A DNA stretch of 64,000 nt from Paramacrobiotus metropolitanus (lineage: Eukaryota; Tardigrada; Eutardigrada; Parachela; Macrobiotidae): the NCBI RefSeq assembly GCF_019649055.1, contig NW_026570300.1:595520-659519 (forward strand). Direction: 5' to 3'. The notes beneath the pieces were generated by a model, which was not told where the DNA came from, searched no databases, and saw only the letters and a program-made list of their open reading frames with translations. A program made the translations under genes and the position numbers. Every line of letters starts with the position of its first letter. Positions within the stretch are counted from its first letter, which is position 1. Shown piece after piece: positions 1-13,104 of the stretch.

Positions 1-2596
1 GCCAGTATGCCCAACGACATAGTAAACATTTTGACCAGTCACCTGCGGCAGCAGATCGTACAGCTCTTTGAGCGTTGTCGGAGCGTACCATGGTGGAGCG
101 AAGTCTTTTACGGCGTTGCACAAAGGTCGCACGTAGTGATGACCTTTGAAGCTATTAGTCGAACAGGCATTCCCAAGCTTCCGGCACAACGCGACAACCG
201 CATCGGAATTCTGCGTCAAGTAACCGGCTAATTTATCTGTTTGTTGTATTAGCAATAAGCTATGAGGTTACACACTTCGATATCAGGAATTCCCGAACCG
301 GCATCCGCGGAAGCAAACGATTTGAAAGCATCCAAAATGGGCCGGTACCCTGCAAATGCAATCACTTAAAATAGGACGCAGTTACCTTATATAATACCAA
401 TCGCGCACCAAAATGGAACAATTTACGGTACAGGGTGTCATTTATATATAATGTATATTCCGTACCCGTGCAGCGACAGATGTTTCCGTCGAACGAGTTT
501 TCCACATCTTGTTGTCGCAGATTACCGTTTTGTAACAGACTGTAACAACATAGCGAATGGTACTACTTGTATAGGTAACGCTCGAGTCTTCAGACACGTA
601 CACCCGTTAGATCCAGACGTACACACTTACAAGCTCATATAAAAAATGCAGCATTTTGAATACTGAGTGGTTAACAAAACTTGCTCTTCAAATGTTTTCC
701 AGTTGAAACACCAAACGATCCCTCAGAAGTACAGTGCAACGAATTCCGAATTGTGCACCCTGGTGAAAGCCTCTTTTTCTTACCGGTTAACAGTGCATCT
801 GTATCTGTATTCAACTTCTTGGTGAAAGGGCCCTTACCGGATATGAACGAGCGTTACACATCAATCACGTAAAATGAATAACGCACGAGTGGTACCGCAC
901 ATGCCTCTGTTTCTCCACCAGCAAGGAAGACAGCAGCAGATTCATACGCTGCAGCTGCGAAACGTCAACCCCGTATGATTCGTGGAACGATGGCGACCGA
1001 TACGACGACCGAAAAACCTCGAAGTGAACTGGTCAAAACGCTGCAGTGCAATCGCAAGCCCCATGCGGATTTCTGTGTGCGTGGCATCCCACGTTGGAAA
1101 CTCTGTTTAAAACCGCCAAAGAATACAATCAATTTCTCGCCGCCCAGCTGAACGAAAATGGAATCCAAACACGATTTGTAAGTGTTTTTATACCGCCGGA
1201 TGGAGACAAGCGAACATCCACTTTTGCACGCATTGGGACATTTAAAGACATGTCTGAAAGAATTCTGGACCCTGAAATCTGGCCGTCCAATGTTTTTGTT
1301 AGGGAATGGATTTACTGAATCCTGTTTCTCTCGCTGATGCGCAATCCTGAAGTGTATGTTATTTTGTTGACAGTATTTGCCCAATGTGTAGTTTTTCTGA
1401 CGAGTGAATGCTTGCTGTGCTTTACTCTGTACTTGCATTATTGTGGAGGGACTACTTTTCCGCTGAAGTTTTTAATTGACCGTGTCTGCAAATCTCGATA
1501 AGGAGTGATTCCTTGTATTTGCAGACGTTAAGCATTAAAACCAAAACCAAACCAATAATGTTTTACAGTAAAATGTTTTACAGTAAAATTACGCCGGTGC
1601 GATGCAAAGGCATGCAGAGACTCTTCAAGCATTTAAACAAAACGCAAAATTCTGATGCGGAATTAATTTTTTAGAATAAAAAGCAATCGGCTATGAGATA
1701 AAGCAACTGCAAGAAAAGTAAGATTACTTACTTTTGCATAATTATTACAAAAAGGGCAAAGTCACGCTTGTTACCTGTACATGTTCATGACCATTCCCGG
1801 TGTGCAAAATCCACACTGGGTGCCATAGTGCTCGGTTAATCGGCTCTGGATCAGATGGGGCTTGCTTTGATTGCCAATACCCTCCACTGTAGTGATTTCC
1901 CAGCCATCGCATGACAAGATGGGACACAAACACTGCAAAGGGCATTCGATGTTTTACCATGCATATCAGTTCTACGCATAAAAAAACCCTCTCTTTAAAA
2001 CCAAATAGCAGTCCGGATATCGGATAGTGCATTATGGTTTAGTATGCAATACAAAAAAACAAAAAAAGCTGTTTCCATAACTGACAGGATAAAGGAAGGT
2101 GAGATGTACGGAAAGGTCACCCAGCGCAGTGGAATCACATGAGTATACTCGGCATCAGTAGCCAGTTTTGCTAGGTTGAAAGTGGTTAAAGTGAACTTAC
2201 TGAGTTCACAGAGCGTTCAACAAACTGACTCCCTCCAACTGGATCTTTGTGCGCCACATTTACAATGCAAACGCCTAAAGAGGGGTTTTTTCATTTTAAC
2301 TATACTTCCCAATCCGAACGGGCAATATGCAGCTATAAAACATTTCGAAAGTAATTTACCACATCCTCCTTCTCGACACATAACCTTAGTTCCCGTCAGT
2401 AAAAGATGTGAGCGAAGGAAATCATTTAACGAGACTTCCGAAAAGGTGGTCGGAACTATAAAAATCACATATATTACTGTATAACGCCTAATTTGCATAA
2501 AGTCATTAATGAGTAATACCTACCATAGTACTGTGTTCCGTTGATGGTCACCACAATCTGCTGATCGTTCAACTCCTTAACAGTTGGCGGTGTCAT
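1..2596 (-). CDS. Aldehyde oxidase/xanthine dehydrogenase-like gene, copy 3 (N-terminal part, runs off left edge)
   Basis: Molybdo-flavoenzyme of the XDH/aldehyde oxidase family; such cytosolic enzymes oxidise aldehydes or purines using two 2Fe-2S clusters, FAD and a molybdopterin cofactor. Exons read on the minus strand, with phases that agree where I checked them: 2596-2524 (start ATG), 2455-2360, 2274-2201, 1932-1775, 539-466, 349-276 and 210 to the window edge. Visible motifs are the first 2Fe-2S site ([14 protein letters not shown], about 2400), the second ([15 protein letters not shown], about 1800), the [10 protein letters not shown] motif (about 480), YRPILDAF, and the start of the FAD domain ([14 protein letters not shown], ending at VVGHTG). 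The intron between 1775 and 539 is unusually long for this gene. The molybdenum-binding half lies outside the window. Whether it is XDH or aldehyde oxidase cannot be settled from this half. Confidence 0.88.
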
Positions 2597-3824
2597 TTGT
2601 GCGGTCAATCACATGCAATCGAATGCAAATTTTTGCTGCTCGCAATGTTACGAAAAAAGACTTCTGAATGCAGAACCACTTGACCTTTCAATGTCAAAAT
2701 GTTGCTCTTACTTAGAAACTGACAAGATATGCAAGACCGTAAAGATACGGAACGACAATAAGCTCTTTCGAAATATGTCGTTGAAGGTATACATCTATTG
2801 AAAACGAAGTAGCGTAATGAAAACAAGGTGTTAATCGATTGCTTTTGAGAGAATCGCTGAGTGGTGATTGGAAACATGTACTAAAGAAGCAACATCTAGT
2901 CATGCGTGACGATTTTATAAAAGGTTTCTTATTGATTAAAATGGCAAGAAATTATGTCACTTATTTAAATAACACAAAGGGCAAGTTTGATCAATGTGTT
3001 AAATGGTCAAATTTGTTTCGCTTGGAAGGTGTTGAGAAATGTTGAGCCTTTCAGTAAACGTAGTTAACCGCATCTAAGAAAATGCTGATTACTATAATCC
3101 GCACACATTAAAAACGCACATAAATTAGTACCAGAATAAGAGACCTACGGTAATTATCCTTTAATATCTAATTATCATTAACTGTCTTGAGATTCTCATC
3201 CTAATTTCATGTCCATCTGGGCTGTTCAGCGACTCCGAAAAGGGCATCGCTACTTCTGTTTTTATTACGCGGTCAATCTAACCGCATCGCTGACAAAGCT
3301 TGGAAAAGATAAAAAGCCGAGAAAGGCATATTTTGTACAGATCGCAGGGTGCTGACAGCCTAATCGACCCAGTAAGAACCAAAAGACATTTAATATTATC
3401 AAGATGCTCAATAAGATGACTATGAAACGATGATTAAGCGCTTTTCCCGCAAATTGCATCATGATAAAAAAATTTTACACGCAGAACTGTGAACCGGATT
3501 AAGCAAAAATAAATAAATAATCCAGTTAACCTTCGAAAATAATTTGCATGCAAGCTCGTTATGCTGCATCCCAACAATATGAAGTTATTAAGGATGATCA
3601 TGCAGGCCAATGGGAACTTCGTGAGATACAGCAGTACGGAATGAAAAAGTTACACAAAATATGTATCTCTAGGTCGCCACTAGGACGCAACCGAAATGTT
3701 ACAAGGAAGGAAGCACTGATGCGCCTAATGGTAATAAATATCAAAATACAAGGTAAAGCACAAACAATTTGCGTTGAACATGGTGTTAGGTGTGATTCCG
3801 CACTGCTTAATTAGGTGAAAGCGG
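2597..3824. other. Intergenic spacer between copies 3 and 2
   Basis: AT-rich sequence between the start codon of copy 3 and the stop codon of copy 2. No protein-like reading frame, RNA gene or repeat was recognised. It should hold the promoter of copy 3, but I see no convincing TATA or initiator. Confidence 0.5.
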
Positions 3825-6800
3825 TTATTTTTTAAGTAGCATTTGTTCGTTCTCAATCCTGCAGTACTGCTGTGTTCTTTCAACAGTAACAGGAGCATCT
3901 ACGAAAGAACAGTAAAAATATCTGTAAATCAAATTCGATATTTTTGTGTGGGATAAATATAGCACACGTACCAATGCGGAACCAGTCGTCCTTTTGAGTT
4001 TCATTCAGATGAGCGAATATAGCGTTTTGCAGAGCAAACACGACAGATGCCGACATACACAGTGGCGGCTCCGCAACAACTGCAAAACCGATAACCATGG
4101 AGCGAGCTTGCAAAAACACGAAACCGTTGTCTTTGTAGTAGCTTACTTTTGCTCCGTAAAACACCACTAGGGTTTGGAGCGTTTTTCAACATGGTGATCC
4201 GGAAGTCCACAGGAATATCTTTTGTCGTTGGAGGTTTGTATTTCCATGTGCCAAAGGTCAGATTGCTCCCAGTTTTCTTGTCAAAGATAATCTCTTCCGA
4301 AGTGAAGTAGCCTAGTCCCATAATGACCGCGCCTTCGATTTGACCAACGTCTGAAAAATTAATAAGCAAAACTAAGACTACTTGAGTATGTGGCAGATTA
4401 TTAGATTTTATAAAAAATCTCTAAACAGTTTCACGCCTTCAAAAAATAAGGTCCTTTTTTACCTATCAATGGCGACATGCTTTCACCACAATCATAAAGC
4501 ACATCAAGGCGGTTAATTTGATATTGGCCGGTTAAACCATCCAGTTCCACTTCCGTACACACTGGAAAAACCAGAGACTATTAATAATCAAGGCACAGCG
4601 ATACTCCGTAAATTCTTACTAGCTCCGTAGGTGTTGTAAACTGTCGGTCCAGGCGGATGAGGAGCAGCCCTGGAATCATATTAAATAAAATAAACCGAAT
4701 CCTTTCTTTGATTAGCCGTTTTCTTTTTACTGACAATTTACGATTACGGACAAAAAATGAAAACCGTTTTATATAAAACTGCAAAAGATACAAGTTACCA
4801 AATAACTGTGACGACGACTTTGAAAGTAAGCAGATCATTAGGGCACAAAATATCTTTCGGAATGCAATGGTTTTTATTATTAAACACATTACAGTGCTCG
4901 GGCGGTCAGGTCGACTCCCCGGGAGTTGCACTCTTCCACCAGCTGTTCCCAAGTTGGAGACTTCATAGAATCTTTTACCGGCTTCATCAAAGCTTTTAGT
5001 TGATCGCAGCAACTAATCGCAGCCTAAGATCAATTTGCGTGTTGCAGTTTTGTTTCCATTCGCAGAATATCGAGATTTTAATGGAGCTGCAAAAAGCACG
5101 AGACATGTTATTTAACAAAAGAATTACCATGCAGGCTATCTCGCTTGTAATGCTGCCGCCAGTCGGTGTTCCGTTGGCGTCCGTAAGGGATGCATTAGCC
5201 TTAATCGCGATATACTTCATATCGATGCCGAGCTCGTAAGCAACAACTTGCGCCACCTGAAAATGACAGATTTTGAATTATTAACGAATACGCCAAACAG
5301 GTGGTTATGCACTGCAAACACGTCACAAAAAATTAAAAGAATTTCGCCAATACACAGAATTTGTCATATCCAAAAGGCATTTGTCCTGCTTATTCAGGTT
5401 AATCACGGCTAACAACAATAATTATTTTTCGAACAACGCAGTATCGCGATGACCTTACTTTAGTGTTTATGCCTTGTCCAATTTCCACTCCGCCGTGCGT
5501 TACTGCAACTGTACCGTCCCCGTGGTACACAGCTAGCAGACAATTGATCTGTCGACGTGCCCAAGAGCACGAGTAACGCATGGGAACCACGTTAATTCCT
5601 CGTTTCCGCCAGCGGTTCTCCTTATTAAATTGCTTAACAGTATTTAAACGTTCACTGTATGACGATGTCTGCAAGAGCTGCTCCGTAATAGCTTTTATGT
5701 TGCAGTCTTTAATTGTGGAACCGTCCAACAGCTTATCGCCATTTTTCACGAAATTCAGCATTTTCACTTCGATGGATGGCTTTTGTAGCACTTTCGATAT
5801 ATGCTCCATCATATATTCGATAAAATATATTGCTTCCGTACTCCCTTCACAAAATTAAATTATTAAAATTAATATTTTCGATTACATTTATGGCACAGGA
5901 ACAGATCAGCTCGTCAGCTGGTCTTGCTTAATAAATTAAATCCATGTTTTGTAATAAGCACTATTGTGTTACGTGGTTGAGAATACAAACCTGGAGCTCG
6001 ACATGCGGTGTTCGGCGCAACATTCGTTTTGCAGTTAAAAAGGTTGAACTTCCATGCGGAGCAGAAATAAGCTGCAACACATTATATTATTTTACATCCC
6101 AGTATAACATTAATCATTCCATACGGTCGAGAAAATACTTTTTACCATTATCTCCTCTCGCTTTCCATCCCCCGATTGCAGCTCCGGCATTAAAAGCGCC
6201 TAAAGAGTTACAGTTTATTTATACAAAACCTTCGGAAACCACAGAATGTCAGAATGCCTTACCGGTATTGCTGTATACATCACAAATAACGCTTAGCAAT
6301 TTCCCCGTTTTATCGAAACCAACTTGATATTTTCCGTAATACGGAAATCTTTTTCCGATAGTTCGGGAATTATCCCAGAGGCTCATATGCATCTTGACAG
6401 GTCTACAAAAATAGTAGGTGATCAAGTATTCCAGAGAAGGGTATTACTGTAATCATTCTTACTTCTTCAGCAAAAACGCCGCAACCGCTGTAGCAGCCGA
6501 TATATGGTTAGTGCGGAAAATTTTGGCGCCGAATCCTCCTCCACATCGCTTGACGGAAATATTAACCCTAAAACCAGGAACTCATAAAGCTGATTAACTT
6601 CGGAGAAACTACATGCTTCTCTTACTTATGCTTTTTAATCGCTAAGCATTGTGATACGGCGGTTTGCACACCATCAATCCATTGCGTACCAACGTCCAAG
6701 CTGACACCGTCTTCTTCTGGATAAGCTACCGAAACCTTTACGCACAATAGAAAGCCTTTGTTTTAGTTTGAAACTTTGAACAACAACGTATTATTTATCA

Positions 6801-9800
6801 ACATATCTTGCATATATTTTCTAACAAATATTTTCATATCCTAGTATTACTGTCAATACGTAATCAAAACTAGCTGCAGCTTTTTTTAACTTTAATTTTT
6901 ACGTTTATGGAAGATTTAAGCGAAATTATCTGACTACAGCCAGATTTTGCATTATTAAGGCAATTGTACCATGGTTTCCATGTGATAATGTGCTTGAGCA
7001 CCAATCTCCAGTTCGCCATTGATCTTATTCGGCGCCTGCGCTAGCGCTTTATCCGGATCGCCTACTATGATGCTTTGCATTTGACCATGAAATGATTTCT
7101 GGCTTATGGCGTCTTGACAGGAAAGGATGGGGGTTTTCACGTTGCTGTAGGTGACCTTGACCAACTTTGCTCCCGCTTCCGCTACCGCTTTAGTATCTGC
7201 GCATGTTCGCCACTTATAGGTCACACATCAATACAGTAATTATCGTGCTGTGTGATGACTGATTACGATCCACCTTACCTGCAACCACCAGCGCCACTGG
7301 TTGTCCCGCATAGGAACTCTGTTTGGAGGCAAACAGTTCTTCTGGATCGGTGGGCCCCAGAGTTGCGGGTGGGCTGACGTTATTTTTGCCAGGAATATCC
7401 GCGGCTGTGAAAACTTGCCGAACGCCGGACAGTGCCTACATAAACCGCTACCATTATATGTAATTTTAAGGAAATAATAAAACGACTTAATTATTCAGGA
7501 GCAACTATTTCCTACAAATAAAAACCTTATCAGAATAAACCAAATTTCATAATAACTGATAAGATATACAAATACAATTCGCCATTAGACATCTACTGGA
7601 ACTATAATTATGTGGCTAATGCTTATGCTTAACCGTAAATGATAGCCATACAATTATCTATAGCACTATGGTACTGCTGGTAGTGCGTACCAAGGCAGAC
7701 GCTGTGTCCACGCGAAAAATAGTGGCATTGGCTGTTGTTGTCAATACAAAAGCGGCATGGAGAATATGACTTCCAAAAGCGTCACTGATGTACTTGGCTT
7801 CACCGGTACACTGCGCTAGGGACTCTATCTTGGGAATGGGTTGAGTCAACGGCCATTCCTCCTGTTTTGTGTCGAATGCTTGGGTACCGGATGAAAGGGG
7901 ACGTGCAATATTCCCAACGGCGGAACGAAAGACTGGATCGGCATAGTCGCCCACAATTTCCAGAACAAACTGAAGCAAAACAAACTTTGGAAATATTCAG
8001 TCAAAGAAATTTACTGCATAACAATTATGTATTTTAGCTGTTTAAAATATGAATTCCCTCGTAGTTAAGCTACAAAATGCTATCAGTATTTTGCTAATTC
8101 TTTCTGACCCAGTGGAAGCTTTACCTTGTAAAACAAACAACAACTGAGAGAGGTTTTGTATTTGGGACTGGCTTCTGCCGGCACATCGACTGGTTTAATT
8201 TCATTCGCTAGTGTTTTCAAGGCTTGTTGTAAGATGGCTGCATCGGCGATGTTTTTGCCGGTTAGAAATGTTTCTGTTGCATCCGCATGAATCTGCGAAA
8301 AAGAATTTGTTATAAAACTTTGTTAAATTTGTTTTCATAGCCAAATTGCCACCCCATGATCCAACATTTCTCACTGATACATGCGCCGTTTTGCTGATAA
8401 TTTCGGCTAATGCCGGAAGATGTTGAAAACCGGGTGCGTCGCGGTATTTACGAAACACTTCGATGACATCTCGCAATGGCAGATTAGCTCCGATGCTAAC
8501 GAGATTGTCCGTCTTGTCCACTTTGTACAAATCCTTAATGCCTTTCATGTCCATATAGGCTGTATAGAACGGATCGTCATAAACACCAATGCCGGTGTGA
8601 CCCACGACGTAGTAAAAACTCGTTCCCGGGTTCGTTTTAATAAGCTGGTAAGCTTCGTTGAGTGAAGTCGGTTTATACCATGGGAAAGCATTTTCCGTTA
8701 TGGTCTTCGGTAAAGAACAAACTTCCACCTGGGTCTGGTGACCGTTACCGCAGCGTCCGGGGCAGTGGCGCGATTTTACGCAAGGTGGTGTTCTATGATC
8801 CTGGGAAATGCAACAAAGCCCACCGGTCAGTATCAGCGCGCGTCAGCGGTACCGAACGCGAAGACAATAAAGACATGAGCAAAAAATCTATCTACTTCAT
8901 CTTTCACAGTCAGAATAAAAAATGCTTAACTTACAAGTTTAAGATAAATTTTAGCACAGCGCCTTCTTCAGAAATATATATGGTTAAAGTTAAACTAATT
9001 GCAGTTCCCCTAATAGCAGCCTGTTAACGTTTTCAGATTACTTCAATATCCAAACAGTTTTTGGCGTCTTCGTCACTGTCAGACTTTGCGAAAGATTTGA
9101 AGGCATCCAAAATGGGACGATAACCTAACGCATCATAACATAATAATACTATGTAACTATATATATACAAGTATATACCTACATATATTTTTTGTATTAG
9201 AAATTACGAGTTAAGGCATGTATAAATAGAAATGGAGAAAAGCCTAAGATAACCTGACAGAGGCGTCCCAAATATAAGTAAAACGCAATTACTGTTAAAG
9301 GATTAGTTTCTAACTGTCAGAAACGAAAACTGTTGATATGATAAATTACGAATATGTTGTTGACATTTAATGCAACCAACCGGTGCAACGGCATATGTTT
9401 CCATCAAAACCATTTTCAACCAGCTGTTTCGTTAACTGGCCTTCCGGCGCATTCTGTACAAGGCTGCAACAGACACATCGACACATTACAAAATATCATG
9501 ACAAGCGAACGAGGAACAACCCTGACAATATTTGACGATATAAAAATTTTGCATATTAAACCAAGTTGTAATTTAGCACAGATTTACCAAAAATTTAAAC
9601 AATAAATGCCAAAAGCGAAAATCGTATTTAATTACCTGTACATAGTCATAACCCAACCGGATGTACAGTAGCCACACTGTGTTCCATAATGTTCCGTGAG
9701 GCGCGATTGAATAACATGAGGCTTATTTTGATCTCCAATGCCCTCAACTGTGGTGATTTCCCAACCATCGCAAGAGAGAATGGGACACAGGCACTGATTC

Positions 9801-10274
9801 GAAAATATACAACAAAAGTCTAAATAATTATTCATTGCAAAATTTTATGGATACTTCGAAGTATATATATTTTGTATGAGAGGTTGTTACTGTACCGAAT
9901 TTAATACTACACACTACATGTCTAATATCGACAGAACGACTTATACACACGGAATTAATTGAGCGCTGCACAATTTGTCCGCTGCCGGCAGTATCGGGAT
10001 ATGCGGCATGCACAATGCACACTCCGCATCCTCCTTCTCTGCACATGACCTTGGTTCCAGTTAGCCCGAGGTGATCCCGCAAGTAATCATTCAGGGAGAC
10101 GTCGGAATACGTTGTTGGTACTAAAAATATGCAGCACATGTCTCCTGGATCGCAGTTTGTTAGTTTTAATATGAATGCATCGGACGATAGTTTACCGTTG
10201 TATTTTTTTCCATTGATCACAACTGTGACACTGCTCCCATCGCGGGCGTCATGGGTTTCGACTGGTGGACCCAT
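3825..10274 (-). CDS. Aldehyde oxidase/xanthine dehydrogenase-like gene, copy 2, with an internal gap in the FAD domain
   Basis: About 20 minus-strand exons from ATG 10274 (MGPPVETHDAR) to TAA 3825. The amino-terminal half has both 2Fe-2S motifs (CREGGCGVCIVHA about 10040; HYGTQCGYCTSG about 9670) and NICRCTG (about 9390). The FAD domain runs from about 8830 to 8310. The molybdenum half has GGGFGAK (about 6540), the CKTNVAPNTACRAP segment (about 6030), GGVEIGQGINTK (about 5480), TGGSITSE (about 5150) and EPPL carrying the conserved active-site Glu (about 4060). The GQGIN wording resembles aldehyde oxidases more than classical XDH. Compared with copy 1, three exons between the WGGNLAM segment (8340) and the TETFLTGK exon (8293) are missing, which removes roughly 120-150 residues of the FAD/flavoprotein C region. 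This copy may therefore be inactive or NAD/FAD-impaired. The second cluster reads CTSGW where its relatives read CTPGM. Confidence 0.85.
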
Positions 10275-10500
10275 TTCTGTGTTTTTTGACAAATACAGTC
10301 AAACACTGTTACTGATTAGTGATGGTTTAAAAACAACTGCATCACCGTCTCGCAAGCTGACCCAACTAAAATAGACGACAGTGAAACCAACTTCAGCGTT
10401 AACTTTCGGCGCAAAATGCGAGCGTGAGTATTTCGAACGTTTGTATCGTATATGACCTTCTACTGTAAAGTCAAAGTCTTTAATCATGATCTGCAGCAGT

Positions 10501-10510
10501 ATTTATATAC
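10501..10510 (-). promoter_or_regulatory. Possible TATA box of copy 2
   Basis: On the minus strand the sequence reads GTATATAAAT about 230 bases upstream of the copy 2 start codon. Spacing implies a 5' leader of roughly 200 bases. No initiator motif was confirmed. Confidence 0.3.
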
Positions 10511-11219
10511 AGTTTTTCGTTCACAGCGAAACCCCCCGATGGCAATGGAGATCTACATATTATTGTACGCATTGGTGCGACTGCAGTGGCAGGCAATTAC
10601 AGCATCAAATTTTACTGCACGCGAACCGGTTTATTATTGTATAATTGAATGTATTTCGTATCATTGTCAAAAACTGCATTTATATTTCCAATTTGAAATT
10701 ATTGTATGAATTTTATGATCTTTTTCTAAAACAGGGTATTAAACTATGGTTCTTATACGTATTATTACAGACTAGAATTGTTTTAACGGACTAGAACTGT
10801 TTTCCTAAACTAATGTACGATATTCGACATTATGTACGACCAGTACGGGTATGTAGTGTAGTGTCGTTCACCGTATCCGTTAACGGGTAGCGACTACTTA
10901 GACGACGCTTTCCAAAACATTGATTTCCGGAAAAAAACTGCTTACATAAATGATAAAATTATGACAACGTTAAGTTTATGAACTGTGAAATGCCGGCACA
11001 AATATAATATAGTGTAAAATCACAACTTTGTTTCATCTGCTCAGTGTCTTTTCTGTGAAAGTATATAGAGAGTTCGAAGAAATCCGACAGCGCAGCACAG
11101 ATGTTAGTGATTCTCGGCAGATGTCCATATGTTTGAACGGTAGAAAGCCATTAACCGGAGAAGTTCTGTGTTCCTCTTATTTTTCTAGTCCAGAATCTTA
11201 ATCATTCCCCACGCTCGCG
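10511..11219. other. Divergent intergenic region between copy 2 and the rhodanese gene
   Basis: Non-coding spacer upstream of both genes (copy 2 to the left, rhodanese to the right), so it probably holds their promoters. No open frame or repeat was recognised. Confidence 0.4.
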
Positions 11220-12049
11220 ATGTCCGTCAATAAATCCGGAAGTGATGTAGGCAAGTAAACCTGCAAGTTGCTCCCTGTCCTGCTGGTTGTACATATAATT
11301 CATGAATTGCAGGATTAGATGTTGCATTCGAAGAAATGAAAGAGTTGTCGGATCGTGGTGCAAAAAACATTATTGATGTACGAGAACCATCGGAACTTGT
11401 AGCGGAAGGAGCTATTCCGAGTGCAATTAACATTCCCCGTAAGTCGCACCGGTTAAACAAAGGGACGACATTAGAACTGGTTAGCTGCTACGATACTCCC
11501 AAAATGTAAAATTATTAATCATCTATAATGCAGTCACACTACTGAAGCTTAGATGAAAAACTTACTGCTCACTGGTTAGTCTACCTACTTCGACACTAAG
11601 CACCCAATTAAAAAAAGTCTATTAATTTCGCACTCTTCGGTATGCAATGTGCTTAGTTGCGAAGTTGAAAGAGACACTGCAGCTCACTCCTTCGGATCTT
11701 AATGCATTACACGGACTGGCTATAACCGATCATAACAGCGAAATAATCCTCACTTGTCGCTCTGGAGCTCGCAGCGCACGTGCTCGTGAAATGGCCAAGG
11801 AAGTTGGATATACCAAGTAGGTGTGCTGACACCATTCAACTGACTTGGAAAACTTTACCCATGTACAGTTTTATTCTTGGAATGCCGGAATCTCCGGCGC
11901 TGATCTTTCGGCTAACGCGAACCGACTGCTGCCAGACGATGTTTTCAAAAACAAAAGCTGTAAAGTGTAAATTGAAGTGATATGTGGCTTTTGATTGCAG
12001 TATACGTGTTTACGGTGGCGGAATACTGGAATGGAATGTCAAAAAGTGA
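11220..12049 (+). CDS. Single-domain rhodanese (thiosulfate sulfurtransferase-like, TSTD1/HSP67B2 type)
   Basis: Small sulfurtransferase that would pass sulfur through an active-site cysteine persulfide. Four exons join with consistent phases: 11220-11250, 11313-11438, 11657-11816 and 12001-12049, giving 366 nt and 121 residues, the normal size for a stand-alone rhodanese. Motifs in order are IIDVREPSELVAEGAIPSA (the CH2A-like entry motif), the active-site loop ILTCRSGARS with its catalytic Cys, and the terminal VYGGGILEWNVKK before TGA. The first intron starts with GC (AG then GCAAGT), the consensus of rare GC-AG introns. The gene is divergent from aldehyde oxidase copy 2 and convergent with copy 1. 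Its last exon is duplicated 1.1 kb downstream at about 13105. The family is certain; substrate and cellular site are not. Confidence 0.93.
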
Positions 12050-13104
12050 ACAAGTGTTTTGTCGTGGTTTACTGCATCCTTTGGGAGGCGCACACTGTAG
12101 GTGTGACTGCAGATGTTGACATTTGACAGGGAAAACTTTCCTGTGATTGTGTGACGGACTTTGTACGAGTACGGATTAATGATAGCAACAATAGACCAAT
12201 AACGAAAGAATGGAAAAATGCAACTTTTCTTCCACATGAAAATCAAAACCGAGTGGTTTATCCTTATTTTGTTTTTGTTTTCCTATTAATTTGTCTCTCA
12301 GTGGTTATGTTGATGCACCGGTAAAACAATATACCGGTAACCAGCAGTAACGTACCATTAATTAATGGTGGGTACAAACAGTGATAAAATGGAACACTTC
12401 AAACACGAACAAAGGAAGACGCAATAAAAAACAAAGATTTAGAATGTTAAATTACTAAATTACATCAGTCATACAATTAAAACTTGATATCATTGTGAGA
12501 GGTAGGCAGAATTATAACTGTAATCTATTAAGAGCCGGGCATAAGGAGCGCAGTTGGGAGATGGAAGTTTGTTATCGCGGATAAGTAACTACTGGCAGGA
12601 ACTGAAACTACAATAAAAATTCACTAGCGCGGCGTACCTAGTCGCGATAACGCAGCTGCGCAATATCAAATCCACAATACTGCTGAGTCCGCTCCACTGT
12701 CATTGGACAAACTACATTATGAAAATAGCAACCACTTGAAGTAAGATTTTTCACAATAAATTACATCAATTTATCATTTACCCAAATCAAACCAAGCCGC
12801 CTGGTGGCCCAATTCTGCGTGACTAGCGCTTATCGCGTCCCGAATGGCGAAAACAACGGAACATGACATATCCAGGGGCGGTTCCGCCGACACTGTTAAC
12901 GACAATGTGATTACTCACTGACTGGTTAAAGTAAAATGCACCTGTTGAGGTGCGCTTGAATATGTTCGCAAAATCTTGTACTGATCAAAGAAAAAATGTT
13001 CAATAATTGATTTTTACACCAGGAGAGGGATCACCGCGTAGTGTGACGGAATAATTTTGAATTCACCTTTGCTTCGCAAAACACCTAACGGGTTCGAGCG
13101 TCAT
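12016..13104. repeat. Tandem segmental duplication, unit 1
   Basis: This block and 13105-14262 are near-identical apart from scattered substitutions, small indels and a ~55-bp insertion in unit 2. It starts inside the last rhodanese exon. On the minus strand it contains a second set of aldehyde oxidase 3' exons: 13103 leftward (fragment of the GVLRSK exon), about 12890-12787 ([18 protein letters not shown]) and 12711-12638 (terminal exon, [11 protein letters not shown] to TAG). The reading frame of these exons is intact here, although the gene body upstream is interrupted by the junction at 13104. Confidence 0.9.
12638..13104 (-). pseudogene. Duplicated 3' exons of aldehyde oxidase copy 1
   Basis: A partial GVLRSK exon, then the VVFAIRDAI exon, then the terminal exon, identical in layout to the end of copy 1 but cut off at the duplication junction. 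The unit 1 version keeps a clean frame through [15 protein letters not shown] into the terminal exon, whereas unit 2 has lost one T there. It could still act as an alternative 3' end if splicing from copy 1 skips unit 2. Confidence 0.7.

Noticed and set aside
1046-1318. Plus-strand 90-codon frame in the large intron of copy 3, ending [16 protein letters not shown]
   Set aside because: It reads somewhat protein-like and could be a retroelement ORF fragment, but there is no domain, partner exon or motif I can name.
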